64,000 nucleotides of DNA. Source: Hungatella hathewayi WAL-18680. Lineage in GTDB: Bacteria > Bacillota > Clostridia > Lachnospirales > Lachnospiraceae. The stretch spans positions 275,585 through 339,584 of the forward strand of contig NZ_JH379028.1 of assembly GCF_000235505.1 (NCBI RefSeq), in the 5' to 3' direction. Under the pieces are notes generated by a model, which was not told the DNA's origin, made no database searches, and was given only the letters and a program-made list of their open reading frames with translations. Shown piece by piece: positions 1 through 8,593 of the stretch. The position numbers and the translations under genes were made by a program. The first letter of the stretch is position 1. The number at the start of each line of letters is the position of its first letter.

Positions 1-275
1 AAGTTAATTAATTAATCAAAAAGTTAACTTATTTTGGGCGATAAGTTCAAAAATAGTTAACTAAAAATGTGTAACAATGACAAAGATAAATAATAAAAAC
101 AAAAGAATATTGAACTTATTGCACATATGTGTTACTCTTTAGATGACAAACAACAAACAATAACTTAATTTGAAAAACTGAAATATTAACTAATCTGAAA
201 TTTAGTTAATTACAGACAACACTGCAAAGGAATTAAAAATCAAATTAAGGGGCAGAAGTCGAAAGGAGAGGCAAT
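1..275. promoter_or_regulatory. AT-rich upstream region with repeated GTTAA/TTAAC inverted repeats
   Basis: This is the leader of the first sugar transporter operon. It is far more AT-rich than the genes around it and repeats a GTTAA(C)-type word. Position 21-30 is a perfect AAGTTAACTT palindrome, 54-62 reads TAGTTAACT, and 184-193 (ATTAACTAA) pairs with 202-210 (TTAGTTAAT) across 8 bases. Such spaced palindromes fit operators for a regulator, perhaps the LacI-type protein at the end of this operon, but LacI operators usually have a central CG, which these lack. I could not settle on a -35/-10 pair. The ribosome binding site AAGGAGAGG sits just before the ATG at 276. Confidence 0.4.
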
Positions 276-1373
276 ATGAAAAAAGTTATTTCGTTACTGT
301 TGGTGGGGACGATGGCCGGTATGATGCTCGCCGGGTGCGGCAGTACGGCGAAAGAAGCGGCCACGGAGGCGCCAAAGGAGACAACGGCTGCTCCGGCTGC
401 CACAGGGGAGAAGAGTGGAGATGCTTCCACGGCGGAGACATCGGAAGCCGCGGCCCAGGGGGAGAAGACCTACCGGGTAGCCAATCTTGTAAAACAGCTG
501 GGCACCGCCTGGTATCAGAGACAGCAGCTCGGACTGGATGTCATGAACAAGGAAGGCGGTGTGGACTGCTTTATGGTAGGTCCGGAGACGGCGGATGCCG
601 CACTTCAAGTCAAAATCATGGAGGACTTAATAGCCCAGGGCGTGGATGCCATCACTGTGGTGCCAGTGTCCGTGGAAGCTCTGGAACCCGTGTGCAAAAA
701 GGCGAGGGAAGCCGGCATTATAGTCATATCCCATGAGGCCGCCGGCATGGAAAATGTGGATTACGATGTGGAAGCATTTGACAATGCCGCCTACGGCACC
801 TACATGATGGACCTGCTTGCGGAGTCCATGGGCAAGAAAGGGGAGTACGCTACCACGGTCGGTTTCCTGACCTCCAAATCACACAACGAGTGGATGGACG
901 CGGCCGTAGCCAGACAGAAGGAAGCCTACCCCGATATGACACTTGTTGCCGATAAAATCGAAGAAAATGATAACTCCCAGACCGGCTACGACAAGTTCCA
1001 GGAGCTTGTCAAGACCTACCCGGACTTAAGCGGTATCCTGGTATCCTCCATGTCCGGCACCCAGGGCGTAGGACTTGCCATCGAGGAAATGGGACTGGCT
1101 GGAAAAGTAAATGCGGTGGGAACCTGCATCGTTTCCGTCTCCGGGCCATATCTGGAGAGCGGCGCCCTGACCACTACCACCTTCTGGGACCCGGCAGGAG
1201 CCGGCTACGCGCTGAACAAAGTTGCCCTCATGGCTTTAAGGGGAGAGGAAATCAAGACGGGAACCGATTTAGGCTATACCGGATATGAGTCCATAACCCT
1301 GAACGGTAATGTGGTTTACGGCAGTGATACGCTGTCCGCAACGAAGGAAAATATGGCCGATTATCCATTCTAA
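276..1373 (+). CDS. Sugar ABC transporter substrate-binding lipoprotein (periplasmic-binding-protein type I, RbsB/RhaS-like)
   Basis: This is an extracellular solute-binding lipoprotein of 365 residues. The N-terminus has a lysine pair, a hydrophobic stretch and the lipobox LAGC with Cys21 as the lipidation site. A low-complexity Ala/Glu/Thr linker follows (about 24-65), then a type I periplasmic-binding fold (about 70-355) with the usual two Rossmann-like lobes. It is the first gene of an operon with an ATPase and two permeases, the layout of ribose, rhamnose or autoinducer-2 importers. The substrate cannot be read from sequence; no sugar kinase or isomerase of known specificity lies beside it. 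The ATG at 276 follows a good AAGGAGAGG site. Confidence 0.9.
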   Translation: MKKVISLLLVGTMAGMMLAGCGSTAKEAATEAPKETTAAPAATGEKSGDASTAETSEAAAQGEKTYRVANLVKQLGTAWYQRQQLGLDVMNKEGGVDCFMVGPETADAALQVKIMEDLIAQGVDAITVVPVSVEALEPVCKKAREAGIIVISHEAAGMENVDYDVEAFDNAAYGTYMMDLLAESMGKKGEYATTVGFLTSKSHNEWMDAAVARQKEAYPDMTLVADKIEENDNSQTGYDKFQELVKTYPDLSGILVSSMSGTQGVGLAIEEMGLAGKVNAVGTCIVSVSGPYLESGALTTTTFWDPAGAGYALNKVALMALRGEEIKTGTDLGYTGYESITLNGNVVYGSDTLSATKENMADYPF

Positions 1374-1481
1374 GATCGAATCATCAGATTAATTCCGGAA
1401 TCCGGCGGCCCAGGCAGTTAACCAGTGGCCGCCCGGTAACCGGACGCATTAAAAACAGGATAACAGGAAGAAGAGGATAGG

Positions 1482-2969
1482 ATGTCCGAATGTTTATTGG
1501 AGCTGAGAGGAATCAACAAATCTTTCGGCGGAGTGAATGCATTAACAAATATCAATATGAAAATATATCCGGGACAGGTACTCTGCCTGGCAGGAGAGAA
1601 CGGCTGTGGGAAATCCACCCTGATTAAAATCATATCTGGCTTTTATACTCCGGATGGCGGCACCATCATCATGGACGGCAGAGAATATGAGAAAATGGAC
1701 CTGCGGGAAGCGATCAAAGCCGGCATCCAGGTGGTATACCAGGATTTCTCCATTTTCCCCAATCTCACCGTCTATGAAAATATCGGGTTGAACAAGCTAT
1801 TAGTCAACCGCAGAAAGCTGGTGAGCCGCGGCATTATGAAGGAGACAGCGGAGTCTGCGCTAAACCAGATAGGAGCCGACATCCCGCTGACTGCCAAGGT
1901 GGAGGAGCTTTCCGTGGCGGATAAACAGTTGGTAGCCATCGCCAGAGCCATCGTCAACGATGCCAGAATTTTGATTCTGGATGAGCCGACATCGGCGTTG
2001 ACCAACCGGGAGGTGAAGGAACTCTTCAAGGTGATTGAGAGCCTGAAGGAAAAAGGGATCGCTATCGTTTTCGTCAGCCACAAGCTGGATGAGATCTTTC
2101 GAATCTGCGACCGCGTCTCGGTCTTAAGCAACGGAAAGAGCGTGATTGAGGATGACATCGGGAAGTTTGACAAGAAAAAACTGGTCTACTACATGACCGG
2201 AAAAGAGTACAACGATAAATCCCTGGCCTCCGGTATGACAGGGACGGAACCCATCATGACGGTGCATGGACTGGGGTTAAAAAATTGTTTTGAGGATATC
2301 AATTTTGAACTGTATCCCGGCGAGGTTCTTGGAATCACAGGACTTTTGGGCTCCGGAAGAACGGAACTGGCTCAGGCCATCTACGGGATAACACCGGCGG
2401 AACGTGGCGAGATTCAAATCAAGGGAAAGACCGTTCGAATCAAAAATGTGCAGGACGGCCTGCGCCATAAGATTGCCTACATACCTGAGGACCGGCTGAC
2501 AGAAGGACTGTTTCTGCCCCAGTCCATTTCCAGAAACATGATGATCAGCTCCCTGTGGAAGGTAAGCAGCCGGGGCGGCGTGATGAACTGGAAGCTGGTG
2601 GAGAACAGTGTGAAGGAGTGGGTGGAGAGACTGAAGGTAAAGACTGACAACCCTGAGAATCCGGTGGATACACTCTCCGGCGGTAATCAACAGAAGGTGG
2701 TGCTGGCAAAGGGGCTGGCCACGGAGCCGGCCATCATGATTCTCAACTGTCCCACCGTGGGCGTCGACATCGGTTCCAAGATGGATATCAGCCGGCTGAT
2801 GCAGCAGGTGGCGGCACAGGGGATCGGCGTCATTTTAATCTCTGATGATTCCAACGAAATTCTGGTGAACTGCCGGCGTTTCCTCATGATAAAAAATGGG
2901 CGGATACAGGGGGAGTATCAGAGCGAGGACTTTACGGAGGAATCACTTTACACGGAGCTGATTTGCTGA
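1482..2969 (+). CDS. Sugar ABC transporter ATP-binding protein, RbsA-like with two ATPase domains
   Basis: This 495-residue protein is a tandem-domain ATPase that energises the importer with the permeases downstream. The first domain is complete: Walker A GENGCGKS at 38-45 and Walker B ending LILDEPTSAL. The second domain starts near residue 260 with the GLLGSGRTEL variant usual for RbsA and keeps the LSGGNQQK signature. Its Walker B, however, reads ILNCPTVGVD where the family normally has LDEPTRGID, so both acidic residues are lost. The second site is therefore probably inactive in hydrolysis, as can occur in asymmetric ATPases. It is 108 bases after the binding protein and 16 bases before the first permease. 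Confidence 0.9.
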   Translation: MSECLLELRGINKSFGGVNALTNINMKIYPGQVLCLAGENGCGKSTLIKIISGFYTPDGGTIIMDGREYEKMDLREAIKAGIQVVYQDFSIFPNLTVYENIGLNKLLVNRRKLVSRGIMKETAESALNQIGADIPLTAKVEELSVADKQLVAIARAIVNDARILILDEPTSALTNREVKELFKVIESLKEKGIAIVFVSHKLDEIFRICDRVSVLSNGKSVIEDDIGKFDKKKLVYYMTGKEYNDKSLASGMTGTEPIMTVHGLGLKNCFEDINFELYPGEVLGITGLLGSGRTELAQAIYGITPAERGEIQIKGKTVRIKNVQDGLRHKIAYIPEDRLTEGLFLPQSISRNMMISSLWKVSSRGGVMNWKLVENSVKEWVERLKVKTDNPENPVDTLSGGNQQKVVLAKGLATEPAIMILNCPTVGVDIGSKMDISRLMQQVAAQGIGVILISDDSNEILVNCRRFLMIKNGRIQGEYQSEDFTEESLYTELIC

Positions 2970-2985
2970 CGAAGGGGAGGGAAAC

Positions 2986-3990
2986 ATGAAGAAAATCAAC
3001 AATGAAGGGGTGCTTTGCATCGTTATGGTGCTGGTCATTGCCATCATCAGTGTCATCAATCCCAATTTCCTGACGGTTGGCAATTTTATTGATATGATAC
3101 GGAGCAGCATTGTGACAGGCATTTTTGCGGTGGGAGCTATGATGGTGATGATATCCGGGGGGATTGATGTGTCCTTTCCGGCGATAGCGGCATTTGCCAT
3201 GTATTCTACCACAAGGATATTCAATGGAATCGGTTATGAGGGCGGTATCGTCTGGCCGTTTCTGGTATCCATGGGGATTGGGGCCGTGCTTGGGACGTTC
3301 AATGCGTTTTTGGTCCACCATATGAGAATCCCCACATTTATCGCGACGATTGGGACCCAGAACCTGTTTAGCGGTATTCTGCTGACATTTATCGGTTCCA
3401 ACGCCATTATGAACCTGCCGAAATGTTTTACCAGGTTTGCAAAAACAAACCTCATTACCGTGCAGGGGCAGGTGGGAAATTCTTCCCTGCCGGTCAGTCT
3501 GCTGTTTTTGGCCGGGCTGGCGGCGCTGGTATATTTCATCATGCAGTACACCGTGCTGGGCCGGGGAATCTACGCGGTGGGCGGCAGTATGGTGTCAGCG
3601 AGACGGATTGGATTTTCCGTGGCGTTGATTCAGTATTTTTTGTATAGCTTTGTGGGAGCTGTGGCGGGAGCCGGCGGGCTGATCCATACCTGCCTGATGA
3701 GAACCTCTAACCCTTTTGACGTGCTTGGCACGGAGTTGTCTGTGATTGCGGCGGTGGTGCTGGGAGGAACCAGCATTACCGGAGGAAGAGGGACAATCAG
3801 GGGGACGCTGATGGGGGTGTTTACCATCACCATTATCAGTAACTCTCTGATTTTAATTGGGATTTCCACCTACTGGCAGAGGGCAGTGCTGGGGATTCTC
3901 ATTATTGTCAGCATCGCGCTGACCACGATACAAAACAGACGGAAGGTGCAGAACGGAAAACACCGGGTGGAAGGAGGCGTGGCCGCATGA
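2986..3990 (+). CDS. Sugar ABC transporter permease, RbsC-like (first of two)
   Basis: This is a hydrophobic membrane protein of 334 residues with many predicted transmembrane helices, of the branched-chain amino acid/ribose permease family. Family-typical stretches are MMVMISGGIDVS near residue 50 and the ATIGTQNLFSG region in mid-protein. It should form the transmembrane pore with the next gene, giving a heterodimeric permease as in AI-2 and rhamnose importers. The ATG at 2986 follows GAAGGGGAGG. Its stop overlaps the start of the second permease by 4 bases, which suggests translational coupling. Confidence 0.9.
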   Translation: MKKINNEGVLCIVMVLVIAIISVINPNFLTVGNFIDMIRSSIVTGIFAVGAMMVMISGGIDVSFPAIAAFAMYSTTRIFNGIGYEGGIVWPFLVSMGIGAVLGTFNAFLVHHMRIPTFIATIGTQNLFSGILLTFIGSNAIMNLPKCFTRFAKTNLITVQGQVGNSSLPVSLLFLAGLAALVYFIMQYTVLGRGIYAVGGSMVSARRIGFSVALIQYFLYSFVGAVAGAGGLIHTCLMRTSNPFDVLGTELSVIAAVVLGGTSITGGRGTIRGTLMGVFTITIISNSLILIGISTYWQRAVLGILIIVSIALTTIQNRRKVQNGKHRVEGGVAA

Positions 3991-5021
3991 AGCAGTGGAA
4001 GTTAAAAAGGACTGGGGATGCGACGGTGGCGAAGCTGTTTATCATTATCGCGGCTGTGCTGGTTGTGATGAGTTTTCTGATGCCGGGAGTATTTTTTACG
4101 GTGAAGAATTTTAAATCCATGGCGTTTCAATTCCCTGAGTTTGGTATTTTCGCCATCGCCATGGCGCTGGCCATGATGACGGGAGGCTGTGACTTGTCTA
4201 TCGTCAGCGTGGGGAATCTGGCAGCCATTTTATCCGGAACATTTATTTTGAAAATGGCGGGAAATGCGGATGGTTTTAAGCTATGGCTGGTGATTCTGGC
4301 AGCATTTTTAATCGCGCTGGTGACAGGGATGGCGGCAGGGCTGTTTAATGGACTCTGCATTGCCGGGATTGGGATTCCACCGATTCTGACCACTCTTGGG
4401 ACCATGCAGCTGTTTGCCGGTATCGGGATTGTGGTCACCAGGGGGACGTCCCTGTATTCCTTCCCGGAGCAGCTCAATCAGCTGGGCAACGGTTATCTGT
4501 TTGGTTTTCTGCCCATACCGGCGGTGTTGTTTCTTCTGGTGGTGCTTCTGCTTATATTTCTAATCCAGAAATGTTCCTTCGGCATCAAGCTGTATATGAT
4601 AGGGACTAATGCCAAGGCGGCGGAATTTTCCGGGGCGGACAATCGGAAGATGGTTATTCTCTCGTATATGTTGAGCGGAATTCTGGCGGCGACGGCAGGA
4701 TTTATCATTCTGGCAAGGACCAACTCGGCCAATGCGGATTACGGGAGCAACTACATTATCCAGAGTATGCTGGTGGCTATCATGGGCGGTGTGGACCCCA
4801 AAGGCGGAAAAGGGAAGGTGACGGGGATTGTGATGGCGGTGTTCACGCTCCAGCTGCTCTCCAGCGGGCTGAATATGATGAATGTGAGCAGCTATTTCAA
4901 ACAGTTGATTTACGGAGCGCTGCTGCTGTCCATGATCATCACCAATACATTTCCAATCAGGGAATATGTGAAAAAATTAACGGCAAGAGTTTGCAGAAAG
5001 GGTATAGGACATGAATCATAA
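3987..5021 (+). CDS. Sugar ABC transporter permease, RbsC-like (second of two)
   Basis: This is a second permease of the same family (344 residues), diverged from its neighbour. It shows the conserved MALAMMTGGCDLSIVSVG segment early and a GGVDPKGGKGKVTG loop near the C-terminus, which corresponds to the coupling loop that contacts the ATPase. It starts at ATG 3987 inside the end of the previous gene, and its own end overlaps the cupin gene start by 11 bases, so the five genes are a tightly coupled operon. The paired permeases argue for a heterodimeric pore. Confidence 0.9.
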   Translation: MKQWKLKRTGDATVAKLFIIIAAVLVVMSFLMPGVFFTVKNFKSMAFQFPEFGIFAIAMALAMMTGGCDLSIVSVGNLAAILSGTFILKMAGNADGFKLWLVILAAFLIALVTGMAAGLFNGLCIAGIGIPPILTTLGTMQLFAGIGIVVTRGTSLYSFPEQLNQLGNGYLFGFLPIPAVLFLLVVLLLIFLIQKCSFGIKLYMIGTNAKAAEFSGADNRKMVILSYMLSGILAATAGFIILARTNSANADYGSNYIIQSMLVAIMGGVDPKGGKGKVTGIVMAVFTLQLLSSGLNMMNVSSYFKQLIYGALLLSMIITNTFPIREYVKKLTARVCRKGIGHES

Positions 5022-5928
5022 GGCAAAAGCGGTTTTTGGAAACCATCCGTTTACGGAGGAGGAGAAGGATACTCCTATCTATATGGATGCCAGCAATATC
5101 GGGCAGTTTATTTATCCCGATTTTGGGCTGGATTACAGCGATTTGAATTACATGTATTTGAGCACGGATTCCCTGACGGTGTGCAGTATGGAGATTGGGC
5201 CGGGGGGATTTTTCAACCCGCCGGATTATCATCCGGGGGATGAGGCGTATTTTGTGCTGGAGGGGGTAATTACCCAGTTCAATCCGGCTACGGGCCAGTG
5301 CATTGAAGTGAAAGAGGGGGAGGCGCTGCTGATTCCGAAGGGGACGCTGCATTCGGCTTATAACTTCGGTGAAAAGGCAGTGAAGGTTTTGGCGGTTATC
5401 GCGCCGAAAATTGTGGAGTCCCAGGAATTTCCCACGGATGTCAATGGGGCGAAGCGGATTTTCCATTATAACAGGGACGAGGTGCCGGAACGGATTGGGG
5501 ACTGGGACGAGCCCCAGGTTTACGGGACGGTGGACCATCTGGGAGTATGGCCGGCGCCGGGAGAGGTTTTGCGGGAAAAACAGCTGATTTATCACATTAC
5601 GGAGCAGAAGAAGCTGAAGGTGATTGCGGGGGATACAAGACCGGTGCTGATGAAGTTTGCGGTGAGCAACGATTTTCTTCACATGGGAGAGTATATTGTC
5701 CCGGCAGGCGGCGTGGTGGCCAGACATTCGGAGATACTGTGCCACGGCAGTGAGGCGTTTCTGCTTGGAATGGAAGGCCCTATGACGGTTTATTTGACGG
5801 ACACCAGGGAGACCTACATTTTGAAACATTATGAGGGATTGTATATTCCGGCAGGCATGAAGTATCAACTGATCAACTACGGTACGGTGGGTGCCAGAGC
5901 AATATTTGCCATTGCAAAAAATCTTTAA
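5011..5928 (+). CDS. Double-cupin domain protein of a sugar-uptake operon
   Basis: This protein has 305 residues and two cupin-like halves. The first (about 60-130) shows a metal-site pattern with DYHPGDEAYFVLEG, in which H and E are candidate ligands, and a second His in GTLHSAYN. The second half (about 215-300) has VVARHSEILCHGSEAFLL. Cupins in sugar operons are often isomerases, epimerases or sugar-binding regulators. The fold is clear but the reaction is not. It overlaps the second permease by 11 bases and so is translated with the importer, which suggests it handles the imported sugar or a derivative of it. Confidence 0.75.
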   Translation: MNHKAKAVFGNHPFTEEEKDTPIYMDASNIGQFIYPDFGLDYSDLNYMYLSTDSLTVCSMEIGPGGFFNPPDYHPGDEAYFVLEGVITQFNPATGQCIEVKEGEALLIPKGTLHSAYNFGEKAVKVLAVIAPKIVESQEFPTDVNGAKRIFHYNRDEVPERIGDWDEPQVYGTVDHLGVWPAPGEVLREKQLIYHITEQKKLKVIAGDTRPVLMKFAVSNDFLHMGEYIVPAGGVVARHSEILCHGSEAFLLGMEGPMTVYLTDTRETYILKHYEGLYIPAGMKYQLINYGTVGARAIFAIAKNL

Positions 5929-6011
5929 GTTGTGTATGATGAAATGGAAAATATTTCCATATTCCGGAGGCGGTGAGGGCTGACGGAGATGGGGCCGGTA
6001 GAGGGAAATTT

Positions 6012-7022
6012 ATGAGAAATAAAGAGATTGCGCAGATTCTGAACATATCTCCAGCCGCCGTTTCCATGGCGCTGAACAACAAGGGCGGTGTGAGTGAGTC
6101 CACCAAAAAGAAAATCCTGGAGCTGAAGTACGCGGCCCCAAAAAAAGAGGAGGAAGCGGAGCATAAAAAGGGCAGTCTGCTGTTCTCCATCCACAAAAAG
6201 CACGGAAATGTGATTGCGGAGACTCATTTCTTCGTGACTGTGATGGATGCCATCCAGAAGCAGGCGGACGCGCTGGGATATTACGTGAATATTGTCCACT
6301 ATGAGCCGAGCCTGCCCATCGAGGAGTTTATGGGAAATGTGAACATGGAGGAAATTAAGGGCATCCTGCTGCTGGCTACGGAGATGAACGGGGCGGATTT
6401 AGCCTATTACCAGAAATGGGAGAAACCGCTTGTCATTCTGGACAACTGGTTTGCGGGCCGCAATTTAGACTGCGTCCTGATGGACAATGTGGACGGGATC
6501 ATCCAGGCGGTTGCCTACGCCTGCCGCAAGGGACACCGGAAGATTGGGTTTGTGGGCAGCAGGACAAAACTTCACAACTTCCAGGAGCGATACGAGGGCT
6601 ACAAACAGGGGCTGCGCCGGGCGGGCCTGCCTTACCAGTCCAAATATGTCTACGAGACCAGGTGTTCCACCGAGGGGGTCTGCCAGGATATGCTGGAGCT
6701 TTTGAAGGAGGAGAAGGACTGGCCGTCCATTCTGATTGTGTCCAATGATGTGATGGCGATTGGCATCATGAATGCCTTTAAGCAGTCAGGGTATCAGGTG
6801 GGCAAAGACATTTCCATCATCGGCTTTGATAATATGCCCATTGACCAGTATCTAGAGCCGCCGCTGACCTCCATCAATATCCAAAATGAAAAAATCGGCC
6901 AGATTGCGGTGAGACGGCTGGTGGAGAAGATTGAGGAGGATGAAAATGATTACTCCGTTCATAACCAGATTGGAGTGAACCTGGTGGAGCGGAAGAGTGT
7001 ACGTGATTTGACGGATATCTGA
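6012..7022 (+). CDS. LacI-family transcriptional regulator
   Basis: This is a DNA-binding sugar-responsive regulator of 336 residues. The N-terminal helix-turn-helix reads KEIAQILNISPAAVSMALN, slightly degenerate against the usual DVA.AGVS.TVSRVLN. After a hinge with a Lys/Glu-rich segment it continues as a periplasmic-binding-like sensor domain (about 60-330), with VSNDVMAIGIMNAF and ISIIGFDNMP as family landmarks. I place the start at ATG 6012, after GAGGG with 6-base spacing, rather than the in-frame GTG at 5973, whose spacing is too short. The gene closes the first transporter operon and is the natural candidate regulator of it. Confidence 0.88.
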   Translation: MRNKEIAQILNISPAAVSMALNNKGGVSESTKKKILELKYAAPKKEEEAEHKKGSLLFSIHKKHGNVIAETHFFVTVMDAIQKQADALGYYVNIVHYEPSLPIEEFMGNVNMEEIKGILLLATEMNGADLAYYQKWEKPLVILDNWFAGRNLDCVLMDNVDGIIQAVAYACRKGHRKIGFVGSRTKLHNFQERYEGYKQGLRRAGLPYQSKYVYETRCSTEGVCQDMLELLKEEKDWPSILIVSNDVMAIGIMNAFKQSGYQVGKDISIIGFDNMPIDQYLEPPLTSINIQNEKIGQIAVRRLVEKIEEDENDYSVHNQIGVNLVERKSVRDLTDI

Positions 7023-7028
7023 AAATGA

Positions 7029-7065
7029 AAACCGCCTCGAAGCAGTGGGTGCTTCGAGGTGGTTT
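7029..7065. terminator. Bidirectional Rho-independent terminator
   Basis: The inverted repeat AAACCGCCTCGAAGC / GCTTCGAGGTGGTTT is separated by a short loop. A T-rich tail (GGTTTTGTT) follows on the plus strand and an A-rich stretch precedes it, which serves the minus strand. It lies between the stop of the LacI gene and the stop of the convergent gene at 7068, so it can end both transcripts. Confidence 0.85.
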
Positions 7066-7067
7066 TG

Positions 7068-7664
7068 TTATGATTTAATGATCTCCAGCATACCCGCGAT
7101 ATCCTCGGTGGCCATGGTTACTTTTGACTTTTCAATCAGGATATTGCCACCGGTCATGATGTAGGATGGCATGATACGAATATCGCCGTAGTAGAGCTGG
7201 CTGTTTCGCAGTTTGTAGGTGGAGATGGCGGGGACGACATTTTTCTTTGCCGTTTTTTTGGTAATCATGTTGAAGGCTTTTTTGGCGACATCGCCCATGA
7301 GCATGATGACCTTTACATTTGGAAAGAGAGCAAGTTCCTGTTCCAGGTAGGGGAGACTTTTTTCGATGCTGCTTTTATCAATGGCATAGTCGGTTTTGGG
7401 AGTTTTTACCGCATTTGTGATATAGATTCCCAGCTGCAGGATGTCCTGAATCGAAGTAACCTGGGCCCCGGCCCCCTGCATCAGAGGGATAGTTGTCTTT
7501 AGGTAATTGGCGCCGGGGACGCCGTAGAAATCCTGGCTGGCATCGGAGGGGACGACTTCATTGATCAGAATGGCTTTTATGGTGGATGGGTCGATATCGA
7601 TGTCATTGAGGCGGATATCCTCCGAGGTACCGACGGCATTTTCCAGCGTTTGTTTGATATTCAT
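7068..7664 (-). CDS. Uracil-DNA-glycosylase superfamily protein
   Basis: This protein has 198 residues and resembles the small uracil-DNA-glycosylase-fold proteins common in Clostridia. The clues are the early AILINEVVPSDASQDFYGVPG, which resembles the glycosylase active-site loop around motif 1, and the central strand VIMLMGDVAKKAF, matching the LLLGxxA region of family 4/5 glycosylases. A C-terminal IMPSYIMTGGN segment stands where the HPSP-type DNA-insertion loop is expected but lacks the usual His. Activity on uracil is therefore uncertain. It has its own extended -10 promoter and is convergent to the LacI gene. Confidence 0.65.
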   Translation of the reverse strand: MNIKQTLENAVGTSEDIRLNDIDIDPSTIKAILINEVVPSDASQDFYGVPGANYLKTTIPLMQGAGAQVTSIQDILQLGIYITNAVKTPKTDYAIDKSSIEKSLPYLEQELALFPNVKVIMLMGDVAKKAFNMITKKTAKKNVVPAISTYKLRNSQLYYGDIRIMPSYIMTGGNILIEKSKVTMATEDIAGMLEIIKS

Positions 7665-7696
7665 ATGGCTGCACTCCTCTGTGATAGTTTTTTCAT

Positions 7697-7705
7697 ATTA
7701 TATCA
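7697..7705 (-). promoter_or_regulatory. Extended -10 promoter of the uracil-DNA-glycosylase-like gene
   Basis: On the minus strand the sequence reads TGATATAAT, a perfect TATAAT preceded by TGn. There is no convincing -35 hexamer at 17 bases, which is usual for extended -10 promoters. It sits about 33 bases upstream of the start codon at 7664, and a GAGGAG ribosome site lies between. Confidence 0.6.
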
Positions 7706-7845
7706 TAGGAATCATGACAACTGGGTGTCGGGTTTGAAGAAATTTATCTGTAAATGTGGAAGTATTAAGCATTTAACGGCTCTGGCTTTTGGAATGATTC
7801 GATGATATACTTATCAAAATAGTGGAAAATGGAGGAGGTTTTCTT

Positions 7846-8476
7846 ATGGCAAATCCGTATCGGATCGTAGACGAAAAAAACTGGGAGAGGGCCATGCACT
7901 GTATGGTGTTTAGAAACAGTGTGGAACCGGCGTTCTGTGTCACGTTTGAAGTTGATGTCACAAATTTTCTGCAAAAAAACGAGGGAACAGAAATTTTCCT
8001 TCACGCTTGCCATGGTGTATGCCGTATGCAGATGTGCCAATGAAATTGAGACTTTCCGGTACCGTTTTCTGGACGGGAAGATTGTGGTGTTTGACAGGAT
8101 TGATACCGCATTTACCTACCTCAATCGGGATACGGAATTGTTCAAAGTGGTAAATGTTCCTATGATGGACAGCATTCAGGAATATGTAGAAACGGCATCC
8201 AAAACAGCAGAAGAGCAAAAGGAGTATTTTACAGGCCCCCTGGGAAACGATGTCTTCCAATGTTCCCCCATGCCATGGATAACCTATACCCACATTTCCC
8301 ACACCAATTCAGGCAAAAAGGATAACGCGACGCCTCTGTTTGACTGGGGGAAATATTATGAAAAAGACGGAAGAATACTCATGCCAATCTCCGTCCAGGC
8401 CCACCATTCCTTCGTCGACGGAATTCATGTTGGAAAGTTTGCGGAGGGGTTACAGACTTATTTGGATGAGTATTAG
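7846..8476 (+). pseudogene. Chloramphenicol O-acetyltransferase-like gene (CAT), broken by a +1 frameshift
   Basis: Read across a frameshift, this is an almost full-length type A chloramphenicol acetyltransferase (about 209 residues). The 5' part begins MANPYRIVDEKNWERA at ATG 7846 after GGAGGAGG. The 3' part is in the next frame, from about 7980, and contains SFTLAMVYAVCRCANEIETFRYRF, the long GNDVFQCSPMPWITYTH segment, and the catalytic HHSFVDGIH motif with its active-site His. The junction is an A7 run at 7973-7979; removing one A restores FLQKTREQKFSFTLA. No other lesion is visible. It could be a sequencing indel, a recent inactivation or a slippery site. Related CAT-fold proteins in commensals are not always resistance enzymes. 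Confidence 0.75.
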
Positions 8477-8593
8477 AGTTCACTGCTGCCAACCATTGTT
8501 GCTGCCCGGTTGGTCGACGGGATTGTAGTGCTAAGGTTTTCTCGGAAGGAATATTTTGTTTCTGCCGAGATATTCTCAATTAAATATTTTCTT

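Noticed and set aside
4957-5868. 303-codon open frame on the minus strand
   Set aside because: It lies fully inside the cupin gene, has no ribosome site and a His/Arg-rich composition typical of an antisense shadow.
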